From: Lachnospiraceae bacterium
Lineage (GTDB): Bacteria > Bacillota > Clostridia > Lachnospirales > Lachnospiraceae
Assembly: GCA_014799465.1 (NCBI GenBank)
Contig: JAAVHZ010000004.1
Coordinates: 26,131-90,130, forward strand
Length of the DNA stretch: 64,000 nt
Direction: 5' to 3'
The position numbers and the translations under genes were made by a program. How positions within the stretch are numbered: the first letter of the stretch is position 1; each line of letters begins with the position of its first letter. Positions 40,247-51,584 of this stretch are shown here, piece by piece. Below the pieces are notes generated by a model. The model was given only the letters and a program-made list of their open reading frames with translations, did no database searches and was not told the origin of the DNA.

Positions 40247-40798
40247 CTACTCAACTCCTTCAAAAATCTCCTCCAAGGTCATCTCTATATGTGGAAATTC
40301 TTTCAATCTTATAATTGTATCCGCATTATATTCTTCATCTTCTTTATCATTTACTAAAATATAATTATATTCCAATACATATTTTCCATCTTTAAGATAA
40401 TATATCTCAACAAGTACTTGTGGTGAAACTATCCAGTATTCTTCCACACCCGCTTTCTCATAAGAATCTTTTTTTTCTGTACGGTCTCTTTTTGCAGTTG
40501 AAGGACTTAGCGTTTCAACAATGAATTTAGGTACTCCACTGTAATTTCTGCCTTTAAGCTGCCTGCGGTCACAAACAATCATAATATCCGGACAGACATA
40601 ATCGTCATTTTCATCAGGATGATATTTAAAATCCAAATTTTCCATAAATACAAGACATAAACTATCCTTCAAACTATTTTTGATAATAGCATAAATGTTA
40701 CCATTAATGATTCCGTGACGATAATTCGGTGCCGGTGACTTGTCATAAACTACACCATTCATTTTTTCCTGTTTTCTTTCATCCCTTAATGGCGGCAT
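40247..40798 (-). CDS. Uma2/DUF820 family endonuclease-like protein
   Basis: YVCPDIMIVCDRRQLKGRNYSGVPKFIVETLSPSTAKRDRTEKKDSYEKAGVEEYWIV. Confidence 0.9.
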   Translation of the reverse strand: MPPLRDERKQEKMNGVVYDKSPAPNYRHGIINGNIYAIIKNSLKDSLCLVFMENLDFKYHPDENDDYVCPDIMIVCDRRQLKGRNYSGVPKFIVETLSPSTAKRDRTEKKDSYEKAGVEEYWIVSPQVLVEIYYLKDGKYVLEYNYILVNDKEDEEYNADTIIRLKEFPHIEMTLEEIFEGVE

Positions 40799-40847
40799 AT
40801 AATCAAATCCCTTCTTTTTCAGATATTATATCACAATTCCAAAATCT

Positions 40848-41966
40848 TTAACAGATAATTGTTTTACACATATCTAACGCCGATGCAATAACTGCATCCA
40901 TATCATAATACTTATACTCTCCAAGTCTTCCACCGAATATAACTTTATCTTCTGCATCAGCAAGCTTCTTATACTCAGCATACAACTTTCCGTTTCTCTC
41001 ATCATTCACCGGATAATAAGGCTCATCCCCCGGCTTCCACTCCGAAGAATACTCCCGGCTTATAACGGTCTTCGGCAAATCATTTCCCTCTTTGTCTTTT
41101 CCGAATTCAAACCATTTATGCTCAATAATTCTTGTCCAAGGTGTTTCCCTGTCTGTATAATTTACTGCTGCGTTTCCCTGAAAGTTCGGCTGATTAAGAA
41201 TCTCTGCATCAAAACGCACTGAACGGTACTCCAATGTACCAAGCTTAAAATCAAAGTACGCATCAATGGCTCCTGTATATATTACTTTATCCGCCTGTGA
41301 ATCTAATTCTTCCTTGTTCTCCAGATAATCCACACCAAGCCTCACTTCAATGCCATCTAACATATTGGCAACCATCTTTGTATAGCCTCCAACCGGAATT
41401 CCCTGATACAAGGCATTAAAATAATTATTATCAAAGGTAAATCGAACCGGAAGCCTTTTAATTATAAATGACGGCAGTTCCGTACAAGGACGTCCCCACT
41501 GCTTTTCGGTGTATCCTTTTATAAGCTTTTCGTAAATATCTGTACCAACAAGGCTTATTGCCTGCTCTTCTAAGTTTTTGGGTTCTGTTATACCTGCTGC
41601 CTTTTTCTGCTCTTCAATTTTTTCTTCTGCTTCTTTTGGTGTTACCACACCCCACATTTTATTGAATGTGTACATATTGAAAGGTAATGAATATAATTCC
41701 CCATGATAATTTGCAACTGGAGAATTTGTAAAACGGTTAAATTCGGCAAACTGATTTACATAGTCCCAGACCTGCTTATTATTGGTGTGGAAAATGTGGG
41801 CACCGTATTTGTGTACATTGATTCCTTCAATTTCTTCGGTATATACATTTCCTGCGATATTAGGGCGTTTGTCAATTACGAGAACTGACTTGCCTCTCTT
41901 TTTTGCTTCGTGTGCAAAGACAGCTCCGTAGAGACCTGTGCCTACGATTAGATAGTCATATTTCAT
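40848..41966 (-). CDS. glf: UDP-galactopyranose mutase
   Basis: YDYLIVGTGLYGAVFAHEAKKRGKSVLVIDKRPNIAGNVYTEEIEGINVHKYGAHIFHTNNKQVWDYVN. Confidence 0.96.
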   Translation of the reverse strand: MKYDYLIVGTGLYGAVFAHEAKKRGKSVLVIDKRPNIAGNVYTEEIEGINVHKYGAHIFHTNNKQVWDYVNQFAEFNRFTNSPVANYHGELYSLPFNMYTFNKMWGVVTPKEAEEKIEEQKKAAGITEPKNLEEQAISLVGTDIYEKLIKGYTEKQWGRPCTELPSFIIKRLPVRFTFDNNYFNALYQGIPVGGYTKMVANMLDGIEVRLGVDYLENKEELDSQADKVIYTGAIDAYFDFKLGTLEYRSVRFDAEILNQPNFQGNAAVNYTDRETPWTRIIEHKWFEFGKDKEGNDLPKTVISREYSSEWKPGDEPYYPVNDERNGKLYAEYKKLADAEDKVIFGGRLGEYKYYDMDAVIASALDMCKTIIC

Positions 41967-41970
41967 TGTA

Positions 41971-43040
41971 CTATTCCTTGTCTATTTTAATTTTGTTGAA
42001 AAAATCTATTTTATCCAACTTAGAAAAAAGTGGTTTTTCCATAACTGTTATTCTTATCCTATCAATTACCAAACATACAACATATACCAATAATACTGCA
42101 AAAACAGAATGTAATACAATATATTTTGAATTATAAACTGATATATTATTAAAAACATCACACCATAAAAATCTTCTCATCGTATTACTATTTGCATGTA
42201 TTAATAAAATTCCAAACGTTGACGCTGCGGCTATATTAATAATCCTGATATTATGAATCCTAATATTCTTAAAAAATAAAAACATTGATACTGAAAAAGT
42301 AACCGCTAGAAATTTATGTGAATCATGAAAGAAAAAATAACTTTCAAGACCCATTATCCTGCCTGTTAAATCAATCACAGCTACACTTCCAACCATTAAA
42401 ACTAACGAAATTATAATTCCATACAATGCTGTTTTAGATTTTTCAAATAATCTGTTGGGATATAATCTGATATATCCTCCTATAAAGTACATTGTAATCA
42501 TCCATCCCAGAAAATCAAAAGTCTCATGCAACATAAACGTTGAAAATACTGTAAAATATATAATCAGTAATAATATTAAATACTCATATTGCTTTTTACT
42601 CATTGCCTTAATAAGCAAATTTAGATAAGGTATAAATAGAAAAAATACAACATATGTACCTACATATTGTTCACCGGCTTCATAACATATATTAAAAACT
42701 GTTTTTACTAAACCCTTTACTGAAAACGGCTCATAACCACTTATTAAAAATATGAGATAAAATAACAGATAATAAAACTTCACTTCTAAATAAATTTTTA
42801 AAAATTTTTTGAGCGTAATATTTTTATTTACCATGAAATAACCTGTAATTAATGTAAATCCATTAATTGCCGTTTTCCCAAACATACCAAATAATTATAA
42901 ATAAAACATATTAATTGTTACATTTGTATAATTATACAATCCACTCAAGCCAGAATTAACTACATAATGATGTGCAATTATTAGCAATATAAGAATTATC
43001 CTCATTAACTCAAAGTTAGAACTACGCTCTACCCCCTATT
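41971..43040 (-). pseudogene. Acyltransferase-3 family protein interrupted by an in-frame stop (TAA at 42895-42897)
   Basis: Upstream in-frame codons encode NFELMRIILILLIIAHHYVVNSGLSGLYNYTNVTINMFYL*LFG before the annotated MFGKTAINGFTLITGYF. Confidence 0.8.
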
Positions 43041-43044
43041 TTCC

Positions 43045-43629
43045 TTAATTATTCCATTCATTTCCTGCCCTTTCTTCATTAAATTTCTTCTCTAATTTTT
43101 CCAAATCCCTACTTCTTTCTTTTATTCTGCGGCACGGAATTCCTGCATAAATATTCCATGATTCCAACTTTTTATTCACCATAGACATGCAGCCTACAGC
43201 TACACCTTCCGACAGCACCGAACCGGGTAAAATTACGCATGAAGAACCTACAATAACATGTTTACCTATTAATACAGGTGCACTTTCAACATTCTTATAC
43301 TGTTCAGGCACCATAGGATTAGTCATCGTCAGACCGGAATAATCATCACTGATGCTATAGACACTGATTCTCGAAGATAAATTTGCATAATCAGATATAA
43401 TGATTCCTTCTTTACCGCCATATAATGCCGTATAAGCAGCAATATGGATATAATCACCTAGTTCTATGTGCCCACTTAATATACAAAAATCATCTACCCT
43501 GACATTATTTCCAATAATTATATCAGAAACACCATAAAGGCTCGCCTTCCTGCTTATTAAAACATTGCTTCCAACTTTTTTAAACCCTATTTTTTCAAGC
43601 TCATCTGTACTATAAAAACTGTTCATCAT
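43045..43629 (-). CDS. Left-handed beta-helix (hexapeptide) acyltransferase
   Basis: IIGNNVRVDDFCILSGHIELGDYIHIAAYTALYGG...IGKHVIVGSSCVILPGSVLSEGVAVG. Confidence 0.88.
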   Translation of the reverse strand: MMNSFYSTDELEKIGFKKVGSNVLISRKASLYGVSDIIIGNNVRVDDFCILSGHIELGDYIHIAAYTALYGGKEGIIISDYANLSSRISVYSISDDYSGLTMTNPMVPEQYKNVESAPVLIGKHVIVGSSCVILPGSVLSEGVAVGCMSMVNKKLESWNIYAGIPCRRIKERSRDLEKLEKKFNEERAGNEWNN

Positions 43630-43661
43630 CTATACCTCATTCATCTCAGCATTTATATAAT

Positions 43662-44771
43662 TTACATTTTCATTGAAACAATAATATCACATATTCTATT
43701 AACATCTTCTAATGAAAGTTCAGCATATAAAGGCAGAGTTAGTACCCTCTTGCTTATATGCATAGCAACAGGTGTAAGATTTGCATCATATTTACCATGA
43801 AAACAGTCAAATGTATTTGTCAAAGGATAAAAATATTTTCTTGCACCTATATTATTTCCCTCCAGCTTTTCAAACACTTCATTTCGACTAAAACCAAAAA
43901 CCTTTTCATCAATTAATATTGGAAAATATGCATAATTAGGTTCTACATCCTTTTGTACAGTATTAAGCCTTATTCCATCTATACCACATAATCTTTCTCT
44001 ATAGCATTCAACAACTTTTTTCCTTTTTAGGATTTCTCCGTCAATATGTTTTAGATTACATAATCCCATTGCAGCACAAAACTCATTCATTTTGGCATTT
44101 GCTCCTATTCCATCAACAGTTTCCGTATCACGTATGCCAAAATTCTTTAACCTGTATAATTCTCTTCCAAAGTCCATATCCTTAAAACATACTGCACCAC
44201 CTTCAATAGTATTAAATACTTTTGTAGCATGAAAGCTAAAACATGATACATCTCCAAAATTGCCAATTCCTTTTCCTTTGTAACGCTCTCCAAAACCATG
44301 TGCTGCATCATAAATTACTTTTAATCCATACTTCTTAGCTATTCTCTCTATCTCCTCAATATTACATATGTTACCATATACATGAACCGGAAGTATGGCA
44401 GAAGTCCTGTCTGTTATAAGACTTTCTATCTTTGACACATCTATTGTATAATCATCTTCATTGATATCACAAAATACTGGTTCCAATTTGTTACGCACTA
44501 TCGCATGTGTTGTAGATGCAAATGTAAATGGCGTTGTAATAACTTCTCCATGCAGATTCATTGCCTGCATTGTCAGTTCAAGTGCCATATGTCCGTTTGT
44601 TAAAAGCTCAACATGCCCAACTTCAAGATATTTCACAAGTTCTTCCTGTAATCTTACATGTTTTTCACCCATATTTGTAAGCCAATGTGTATCCCATATA
44701 TCCTTTATTTCATTTACATACTCATCTAAAGACGGCATTGACGATTTGGTAACCAGTATTTTATTTCCCAT
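43662..44771 (-). CDS. DegT/DnrJ/EryC1 family PLP-dependent sugar aminotransferase
   Basis: TTPFTFASTTHAIVRNKLEPVFCDIN; YDAAHGFGERYKGKGIGNFGDVSCFSFHATKVFNTIEGGAV. Confidence 0.95.
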   Translation of the reverse strand: MGNKILVTKSSMPSLDEYVNEIKDIWDTHWLTNMGEKHVRLQEELVKYLEVGHVELLTNGHMALELTMQAMNLHGEVITTPFTFASTTHAIVRNKLEPVFCDINEDDYTIDVSKIESLITDRTSAILPVHVYGNICNIEEIERIAKKYGLKVIYDAAHGFGERYKGKGIGNFGDVSCFSFHATKVFNTIEGGAVCFKDMDFGRELYRLKNFGIRDTETVDGIGANAKMNEFCAAMGLCNLKHIDGEILKRKKVVECYRERLCGIDGIRLNTVQKDVEPNYAYFPILIDEKVFGFSRNEVFEKLEGNNIGARKYFYPLTNTFDCFHGKYDANLTPVAMHISKRVLTLPLYAELSLEDVNRICDIIVSMKM

Positions 44772-44797
44772 CTTTTACCTCCTACTATTTCGGCATT

Positions 44798-45859
44798 TTA
44801 ATCAGCCAAGACTTTTTTCCATGCTGCGATATCTTTTTCATCATTATATGAATCAGCAGTTTCTAAATTATGCATTCTGTCAGACGCATCATAAAAGCAC
44901 AATTGTTCCAATGAAATTTCCTGTATATCAGCTATATCATATAACTTAAATCCTAAATCCTTAAAATGTTTCCACATAGAATTATCACTTCTGATATACA
45001 GTTTTTTACCCATACGAAGCATTATCCATATATTCCCCAATGCCTGTTGTCGGTTATTATTAAAAATGCCAATATCACATGTAGACAAAAGATTATGGTA
45101 TTTTTCTATATCCATGAACTCAGTTATTGGTATAAAATTATTTCCAAAAATATCTTTCCCTTTTCTGATAACCTCTTCCCTATAATTTTCATCTCCATAT
45201 GACAATGGACAAATAATATTTATATCTTTCTCCTCCTTAAGATAACTCAACTTTTCAAACATTTCTATATGCTGATTTTCAGGTGTAGATGAATTACCTA
45301 CAAGAATCCTTTTTTTGTTATCTTCGTGCTTCATATTTCTATACATATCATAGTTAATTTTCTTAGTAGGGTCACTCGGCATTGGTGCAACAAAATACTT
45401 TTTATCAATCTTTAATATATTACTTATTTGGATACAATCTCCATCAACAAGCATAATATTAGCTGCTATTTTCTTTATGCAGCTTTTTAAAATATGCTTC
45501 CTTAATTGAGTCATTGGCCCTTTATGATTCCTATACATATAGAAATCTCCGCCCCAAAATTGAAAATATGTCTTTTTTAATATACTATCAGGAAAACGAA
45601 TCAAATATTTTTCCATACCAAAAATACCAGTGCCAATTATTTTATATGCATCTTCAAAACTTTTCCTTATTTCACCATTTCTAATTAAACATTTATATGA
45701 TTCAATATAAATAACATTATTTATATTTAAAACATCTAACTCTTTATCAGTCTTTAATGTTATGAACAAATGACTATAATCTTTCATATAGTATTCCATA
45801 AAATTAATATATCCTGCCGTAAATTTATCACGATTTACAATGTGAACTATCTGCTTCAT
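44798..45859 (-). CDS. Fuc4NAc transferase-like glycosyltransferase (WecF/GT56-like)
   Basis: QFWGGDFYMYR; ILVGNSSTPENQHIEMFEKLS; NRQQALGNIWIMLRMGKKLYI. Confidence 0.8.
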   Translation of the reverse strand: MKQIVHIVNRDKFTAGYINFMEYYMKDYSHLFITLKTDKELDVLNINNVIYIESYKCLIRNGEIRKSFEDAYKIIGTGIFGMEKYLIRFPDSILKKTYFQFWGGDFYMYRNHKGPMTQLRKHILKSCIKKIAANIMLVDGDCIQISNILKIDKKYFVAPMPSDPTKKINYDMYRNMKHEDNKKRILVGNSSTPENQHIEMFEKLSYLKEEKDINIICPLSYGDENYREEVIRKGKDIFGNNFIPITEFMDIEKYHNLLSTCDIGIFNNNRQQALGNIWIMLRMGKKLYIRSDNSMWKHFKDLGFKLYDIADIQEISLEQLCFYDASDRMHNLETADSYNDEKDIAAWKKVLAD

Positions 45860-45873
45860 ATTATTTCACCTCT

Positions 45874-47316
45874 CTATATGGCATTATCCTTCTTGCTATC
45901 CTTTAATATACTGATAATAAAATTTAACCCCGGCTGTTTTGTAAACACAGAACCTGCCAAATATACAATTCCTCCACATAAAATCTGTATAACAATACAC
46001 AGAAAATCAGGAATATCAAAGAAAGATATTGGATATATTACTATTCCCATAAAAATTGATAGCAAAAATGCAGGTAACAAGTCTTTAAGCTGCTCTGAAT
46101 ATTTGTAATTCAATAGTTTCCTATTCGGAAAGGCATTTATAATTGTACTAAGAATATCAGTAACAATGAAACTGCATGCTATTACAAAAGGTCCATGTTT
46201 TACTGAAATAATAAGTGCTGCTATACCTACTGCTTTTTTTATCACTTCTAATTTTAAATATAAATCACTTCTTCCTATAGCTTTAATTGCCTGTAGATTA
46301 GCAACATGAATCGGCCATAATCCATATGTAAAGCAAAATACCCTCATAAAAGGAACACATTCTATCCACTTTTCTGTTAGAACAAGCCTTACTAACGGCT
46401 CCGCTATTACACCAATTCCTATTAGTAAAGGCCATATGACAAACGAACTTACCATAATTGCACTACGTGTCATATTTTTTACCTTTTTACTATTATCCTG
46501 AATATTAGATATTACAGGAAAAAGTACTCCGGAAATAGCCGCATTAACATTTACAACTATTAACTTTGGATATTTATCACCTTGGTTATAATATGCCAAA
46601 TCACTTGATTTGTACAATTTACCAATTATAAGATTTCTTAATTCATTATAACCTGTATCTATAAGACCCGAAACCAATATTTTCCATCCATAACTAATAA
46701 GACCTTTTGCACGTTTCCAGGAATATGTGAAATCAGGCCTCCATTTTACAGTAAACCAAAGTACTATTGTATCAATGCACACATTCATTAAATCTTGTAT
46801 CACTAATGCCCATATGCCATATCCGGTATACGCAGCAACAATACCGACAACCCCTGAAATAACCGTACCAATTAGTGTAGACCAGAAGAAAAGCCTGAAC
46901 ATCATATGTTTCGAAACATATGCCTGTTGTACAGAATTTACCGCTGAAATTGGAATCCTTATAGCCAATACCCTTAATACAGGACATAATATAGGCATAC
47001 TATAAAACCGTGCGATATATGTGGCAGAAAAAAATAGCACCATATAAATTAACATTGACATTATAATATTAATATAGAACACTGATGAAAAGTCTACATT
47101 ATCAGCGTCTTTTTTCTGTATTAACGAATTTCCCAGTCCACTGGCAATAAACACATTGGCAATATTGATAAATACCATTACCAGTGCCACTGAACCGTAA
47201 TCTTCAGGCAATAAAAATCTTGCCAGAACTATAGAGACTATCAGACTGACTAACTGTGCCATAATACGTTCTCCAAATCTCCACATTACACCTGATAATA
47301 CTTTTTTCTTATTCAT
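45874..47316 (-). CDS. Polysaccharide flippase (Wzx/MOP superfamily)
   Basis: GVMWRFGERIMAQLVSLIVSIVLARFLLPEDYGSVALVMVF. Confidence 0.92.
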   Translation of the reverse strand: MNKKKVLSGVMWRFGERIMAQLVSLIVSIVLARFLLPEDYGSVALVMVFINIANVFIASGLGNSLIQKKDADNVDFSSVFYINIIMSMLIYMVLFFSATYIARFYSMPILCPVLRVLAIRIPISAVNSVQQAYVSKHMMFRLFFWSTLIGTVISGVVGIVAAYTGYGIWALVIQDLMNVCIDTIVLWFTVKWRPDFTYSWKRAKGLISYGWKILVSGLIDTGYNELRNLIIGKLYKSSDLAYYNQGDKYPKLIVVNVNAAISGVLFPVISNIQDNSKKVKNMTRSAIMVSSFVIWPLLIGIGVIAEPLVRLVLTEKWIECVPFMRVFCFTYGLWPIHVANLQAIKAIGRSDLYLKLEVIKKAVGIAALIISVKHGPFVIACSFIVTDILSTIINAFPNRKLLNYKYSEQLKDLLPAFLLSIFMGIVIYPISFFDIPDFLCIVIQILCGGIVYLAGSVFTKQPGLNFIISILKDSKKDNAI

Positions 47317-47356
47317 TTCTTATTCCCTTTTTTACTGCTATCTAAACAGTACTAAT

Positions 47357-48499
47357 TCATTTTAATATTTTTGAATATATCTCATCGATATGTTTTATAT
47401 ATTTAGTGTTATCAAAATTCTCTATTACATATTCCTGACCTTTAACAATTTTTTCTAAAGTTTCTTTCTTATTATTATATGCCTCTAATATCTTATCAGC
47501 CAGACTCTTACTATTACCTTGTTTATATATATATCCCCTGTCTTCATTTTTCCCTATAATTTCTATTGTTGCACCTGTATCTGCTCCAATAACGCACATT
47601 CCAGACAGCATTGATTCAAGTGTCACCCTGCCCAATCCTTCCATTTTTGAACACACAACAGCAACATCATTATTTTTTCTATAACTTGATAAATCAGAAG
47701 AGTGCGGGAGTACCTCGATTATATCTGTCAATTCATTATCAAATGAATATTTAGCAATACTATTAATATAATCCTTACTTCCCTTACCGACTATCTGCAA
47801 ACTAATATCTTCTCCTTTTGAGTGTAATATATTTACAGCTCTGATAATGTCAAATACTCCTTTTCCATCACTTAATGTTCCACAGAACAATACAGAAATC
47901 CTACTTTTTTTGAATTTTTCATCATTATAAGGAATATAATATTTGCCAATATCTAATCCATTATATATTCTTGTTGATTTAACATGATATTTTTTTAAAT
48001 AGTATTTGCATATAACATCTGATATAGAAATATTATATACCGATTTAACAAATAGTTCTTTCATTTGTCTTTTATTCATATATTCAAAGCCAAAGTCTAA
48101 TTCCATAAACTCCCTCAAATGCCATATGTGCTTTGTATCTGTAAGATTTGCCGCCCTTGCTCCGACATCTGTTGCTGTAGAATTAGAATGTACTATATCT
48201 ATAGATTTTTTATTAATAATTTTTGCAATTCTATGAACAGCAATAAAATTAACCACTTTTTTAATACTTTCCCTAATAAGGTGCTTTTTCCCAACTATTC
48301 TATAATCAAAAAAATAACACACTGATTTAAATTCAACATCTTCCTTTGCTAATGCTTTCCCTAAATCTCCGTTTCGAGGAATAATAACATATATTTCGTA
48401 ATTCAATTTCTTAAGAGCCTTTATTTGATCCACTAAAGAGAATGATGCTCCATTCATATCTGCTTCATGAGTTACATAAAGTATTTTAACTTTTCTCAA
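47357..48499 (-). CDS. Glycosyltransferase family 4
   Basis: ILYVTHEADMNGASFSLVDQIKALKK; VLFCGTLSDGKGVFDIIRAV; VCSKMEGLGRVTLESMLSGMCVIGADTGATIEII. Confidence 0.92.
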   Translation of the reverse strand: MRKVKILYVTHEADMNGASFSLVDQIKALKKLNYEIYVIIPRNGDLGKALAKEDVEFKSVCYFFDYRIVGKKHLIRESIKKVVNFIAVHRIAKIINKKSIDIVHSNSTATDVGARAANLTDTKHIWHLREFMELDFGFEYMNKRQMKELFVKSVYNISISDVICKYYLKKYHVKSTRIYNGLDIGKYYIPYNDEKFKKSRISVLFCGTLSDGKGVFDIIRAVNILHSKGEDISLQIVGKGSKDYINSIAKYSFDNELTDIIEVLPHSSDLSSYRKNNDVAVVCSKMEGLGRVTLESMLSGMCVIGADTGATIEIIGKNEDRGYIYKQGNSKSLADKILEAYNNKKETLEKIVKGQEYVIENFDNTKYIKHIDEIYSKILK

Positions 48500-48537
48500 T
48501 GGTTATTCCTCCCATTATAATTAACTATCAAATTATG

Positions 48538-50460
48538 TTATTTAATTTTATATAGATTCCATTTCCAACTTATATATTGTACTGATTTTACCCAATCATA
48601 TTCTTTATCTCCTAAAAACTTAATATGATCAAAATCTTTATCAAATGGCAATGCAATATAGTATATATTTTTATATTTATCAAAAGTTTCAATATCAAGT
48701 TCATCCATATTGTTAAGAATCAGCATATTCAATTTCTGATATCTGCTGTCATTCTGCATTTCATCAATTTTATCAGCACAGTTAATATTAAGTTGTTTCG
48801 TTTTTGTGTCCCAATAATATTGATTTATCCCTGCCAGATTTACACCAAAAATGCTTGCTGTCGTACCATAAGAATCACGATATTCACATGGCATAATAAT
48901 AAGGGTATCACTGTCATAATTAATCTTTTCTAATGTTTTGTCAAAACATTTACTCAAATGTGAACATTCCATATTATACATTGCACTTGTATTAATTATA
49001 GTAGTATGATAATCATGTTTCCCATTAATAACAATATTATTATTCCTGTCTAAGGATATTGTACTTGGAATTAATATATCACTTCTGCCTGTTCCCTCTG
49101 TCATAAAAATCGATTTTGATATTGGGTCAAAAGTATAAAAATTTGATGCTAATAGTATAAAAATTATAATAACCGAAACAATTTTTCTGATATTCGATTT
49201 ATTAAAAATAACAGCTATTGATATTACTGCCCCAAAAGAAACAAAAAATGAAAAAGGCAATAAATATCTATAATGATTATAAGTTATATAAATAGAATTA
49301 TATGCCAGAAATGATAGAAATGAAATTACTATTCCTAACATTATTTCTCCCTCTATAATTATTTTTTTCTTTATAAACTTAATTCCTTTATAAATAGCAT
49401 AAAAAATAAAAGCCAATATTAATGCATACAAAATCCAATTGAAATTTATATAAATCATCTGTTTAAATTTTTGTAAAATGTAATCCTTATATATCGCAAC
49501 TGAATTTAATTTGTAGCCTGCTTTAATATTAGTATCTGCTCCGGATGATTGAGATATGCTATTTGCCCATCCTTTGTTTTCTGAAGCAAGATAATTAATT
49601 ATCCATAATATCCCTCCAACTGTCATTAAACAGAGGTCTGGTAATAATATCTTTTTAATATTTCTATTTCTAATTAGTCTAAATAATACAATACCTATAA
49701 TATAGAATCCATATAATATACATCCGGTTTCTTTAGAAAAACATAGCAATATACCACAAAACGACTGCAAGATATAACGTTTTTTAATCCCGCAGTAAAC
49801 CATCCATGTTAGGAAACAAAGCAGCGGAAAATCTGTATTTATTTCTCCGATAACGGACAGCATCATGGGCGATAAAGCAAAAAGTGAAGTGTATAAAGCT
49901 TTTTCAATTTTATCTCTATCAAGAAATATAGAATCTATTATGCCATAAAAACAGTAAATAGTAATAAGTGCCATAATACAATGTATAATTCTTACGCCAA
50001 TTACATTATTAGGTGTAAGAAATTCACCAAGCATCAAAAATATTGTATATCCTTGCGATGTATGACCTGCCAGCATTAAACTCTTAATGCTTGTAAAATC
50101 CCAGTTTTTCATTTCACGCAGATTCCTGTAATATATAAAGCCGTCCAAATTAAGCCATGAACCAAGAATGGTGCAAAAACATAAGATAAAGATTAAAAAT
50201 ATAACAAATAAATACCTTTTATCTTTAATAAATTTTATGAAATTAAATCGGTATTTTTCTACAAAAAATAGGCTGAATACAGTAAATATAAATAAACCGT
50301 TTATAAGTATGGAACCTATAGTAATTGCAGCCAAATTGGATTTATCACTATACTGTGATATTAGTGCAAAATCCCAGAATAGAACAAATAGTAATTCTAT
50401 GGGCAATAATTCAAGTAAAATATTTAAACGGTTTCTTTTAATTTTATCGATTAAGTTCAT
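48538..50460 (-). CDS. Polytopic membrane protein, GT39/GT-C-like
   Basis: Many TM helices; GWANSISQ; NSIYITYNHYRYLLPFSFFVSF. Confidence 0.6.
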   Translation of the reverse strand: MNLIDKIKRNRLNILLELLPIELLFVLFWDFALISQYSDKSNLAAITIGSILINGLFIFTVFSLFFVEKYRFNFIKFIKDKRYLFVIFLIFILCFCTILGSWLNLDGFIYYRNLREMKNWDFTSIKSLMLAGHTSQGYTIFLMLGEFLTPNNVIGVRIIHCIMALITIYCFYGIIDSIFLDRDKIEKALYTSLFALSPMMLSVIGEINTDFPLLCFLTWMVYCGIKKRYILQSFCGILLCFSKETGCILYGFYIIGIVLFRLIRNRNIKKILLPDLCLMTVGGILWIINYLASENKGWANSISQSSGADTNIKAGYKLNSVAIYKDYILQKFKQMIYINFNWILYALILAFIFYAIYKGIKFIKKKIIIEGEIMLGIVISFLSFLAYNSIYITYNHYRYLLPFSFFVSFGAVISIAVIFNKSNIRKIVSVIIIFILLASNFYTFDPISKSIFMTEGTGRSDILIPSTISLDRNNNIVINGKHDYHTTIINTSAMYNMECSHLSKCFDKTLEKINYDSDTLIIMPCEYRDSYGTTASIFGVNLAGINQYYWDTKTKQLNINCADKIDEMQNDSRYQKLNMLILNNMDELDIETFDKYKNIYYIALPFDKDFDHIKFLGDKEYDWVKSVQYISWKWNLYKIK

Positions 50461-51568
50461 CAGTATCCTCCAACGCTTGTCTTAATGCTTTTAAATATCC
50501 ATAACCAAATTTCTCATCAGGTTCTAAATATCCCCCTTCTGCCCATTCATTCCATGCAAATACAAAAATCATATCTTTCTTATAATCTTCTCTGGCATGC
50601 TTAATCTGCTGTTTCATATACTTATAAAACTTTTTAGGGCTTGCTCCTTGTATTACCTTACCTTTTTTTCCATACCTTGGTGTATTATCCCAGTCCACAA
50701 ATGCCCCTGGAATCCTTTTTTCATCCTCTGGTTTTCTATCCAAAATCGCATGCCATACTTTATCATAATCTATTACTGTAAGATTTTTCACTTTTCTTAT
50801 TGACCTGCCTGTATTTTTCTGTAAAAAAAGCAAAATCCATTCTTTTGTTTTATCAATCCTTCTACGAAGTTTTGACTGTATATCATACTGTGCAAAATCC
50901 GGTTGATATTCTATTTTATAACTGAATCTGGAATCATCACTATTTTTATTAAGGCAAAAATCCTTCTGCTGCGATGCAAATTCAATGCCATCAAATCCAT
51001 TCTCAGAAGCCCTTTTATTTAAATAATCAAGCATTTCATTTAAATTATCAATCTGCTCCGGTCTGTATATGACAAATAATGGTTTATTATTATTTTTTAT
51101 ATATCTGTCATCCTTAAAAAATGGCAAAAGATATTGAAAATGCTTTTCCCATGAATCCTCTTTTCCATAAGTTTGTTTCATTAATACTTTCGGATTCTTA
51201 GAATCTGTTGCCCATGCATTTGTCCATGTTTCATTTGCCCAACAAAAACAATATGGAAAATCAATACTCTTATCTTCAAGATAGTTTTCCATAGGTTTTT
51301 GAAGTAACTGTTTTCCTTCAAACCAATAATGATACACACAAAAACCATATATACCATATTTTTGTGCCATATTTGCCTGCCATTTCATATTCGATACATC
51401 TGCCAAATCATAATAATTTTGTTTTAATGGAATCCTCGGCTGATAATGATCTTCATAAAGACCTTTGGCCTGTTTCATATTGCTCCATTCCGTAAAACCT
51501 TCACCCCACCATTCGTCATTTTCTTTTGTTCTATGATATTGTGGCAAATAGAATGCAATTATTTTCAC
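50444..51568 (-). CDS. GH99-like / WbsX family glycan-active protein
   Basis: IAFYLPQYHRTKENDEWWGEGFTEWSNMKQAKGLYEDHYQPRIP; VFAWNEWAEGGYLEPDEKFGYGYL. Confidence 0.92.
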   Translation of the reverse strand: MKIIAFYLPQYHRTKENDEWWGEGFTEWSNMKQAKGLYEDHYQPRIPLKQNYYDLADVSNMKWQANMAQKYGIYGFCVYHYWFEGKQLLQKPMENYLEDKSIDFPYCFCWANETWTNAWATDSKNPKVLMKQTYGKEDSWEKHFQYLLPFFKDDRYIKNNNKPLFVIYRPEQIDNLNEMLDYLNKRASENGFDGIEFASQQKDFCLNKNSDDSRFSYKIEYQPDFAQYDIQSKLRRRIDKTKEWILLFLQKNTGRSIRKVKNLTVIDYDKVWHAILDRKPEDEKRIPGAFVDWDNTPRYGKKGKVIQGASPKKFYKYMKQQIKHAREDYKKDMIFVFAWNEWAEGGYLEPDEKFGYGYLKALRQALEDTDELNR

Positions 51569-51584
51569 TTTTTATCCTCCTGAT

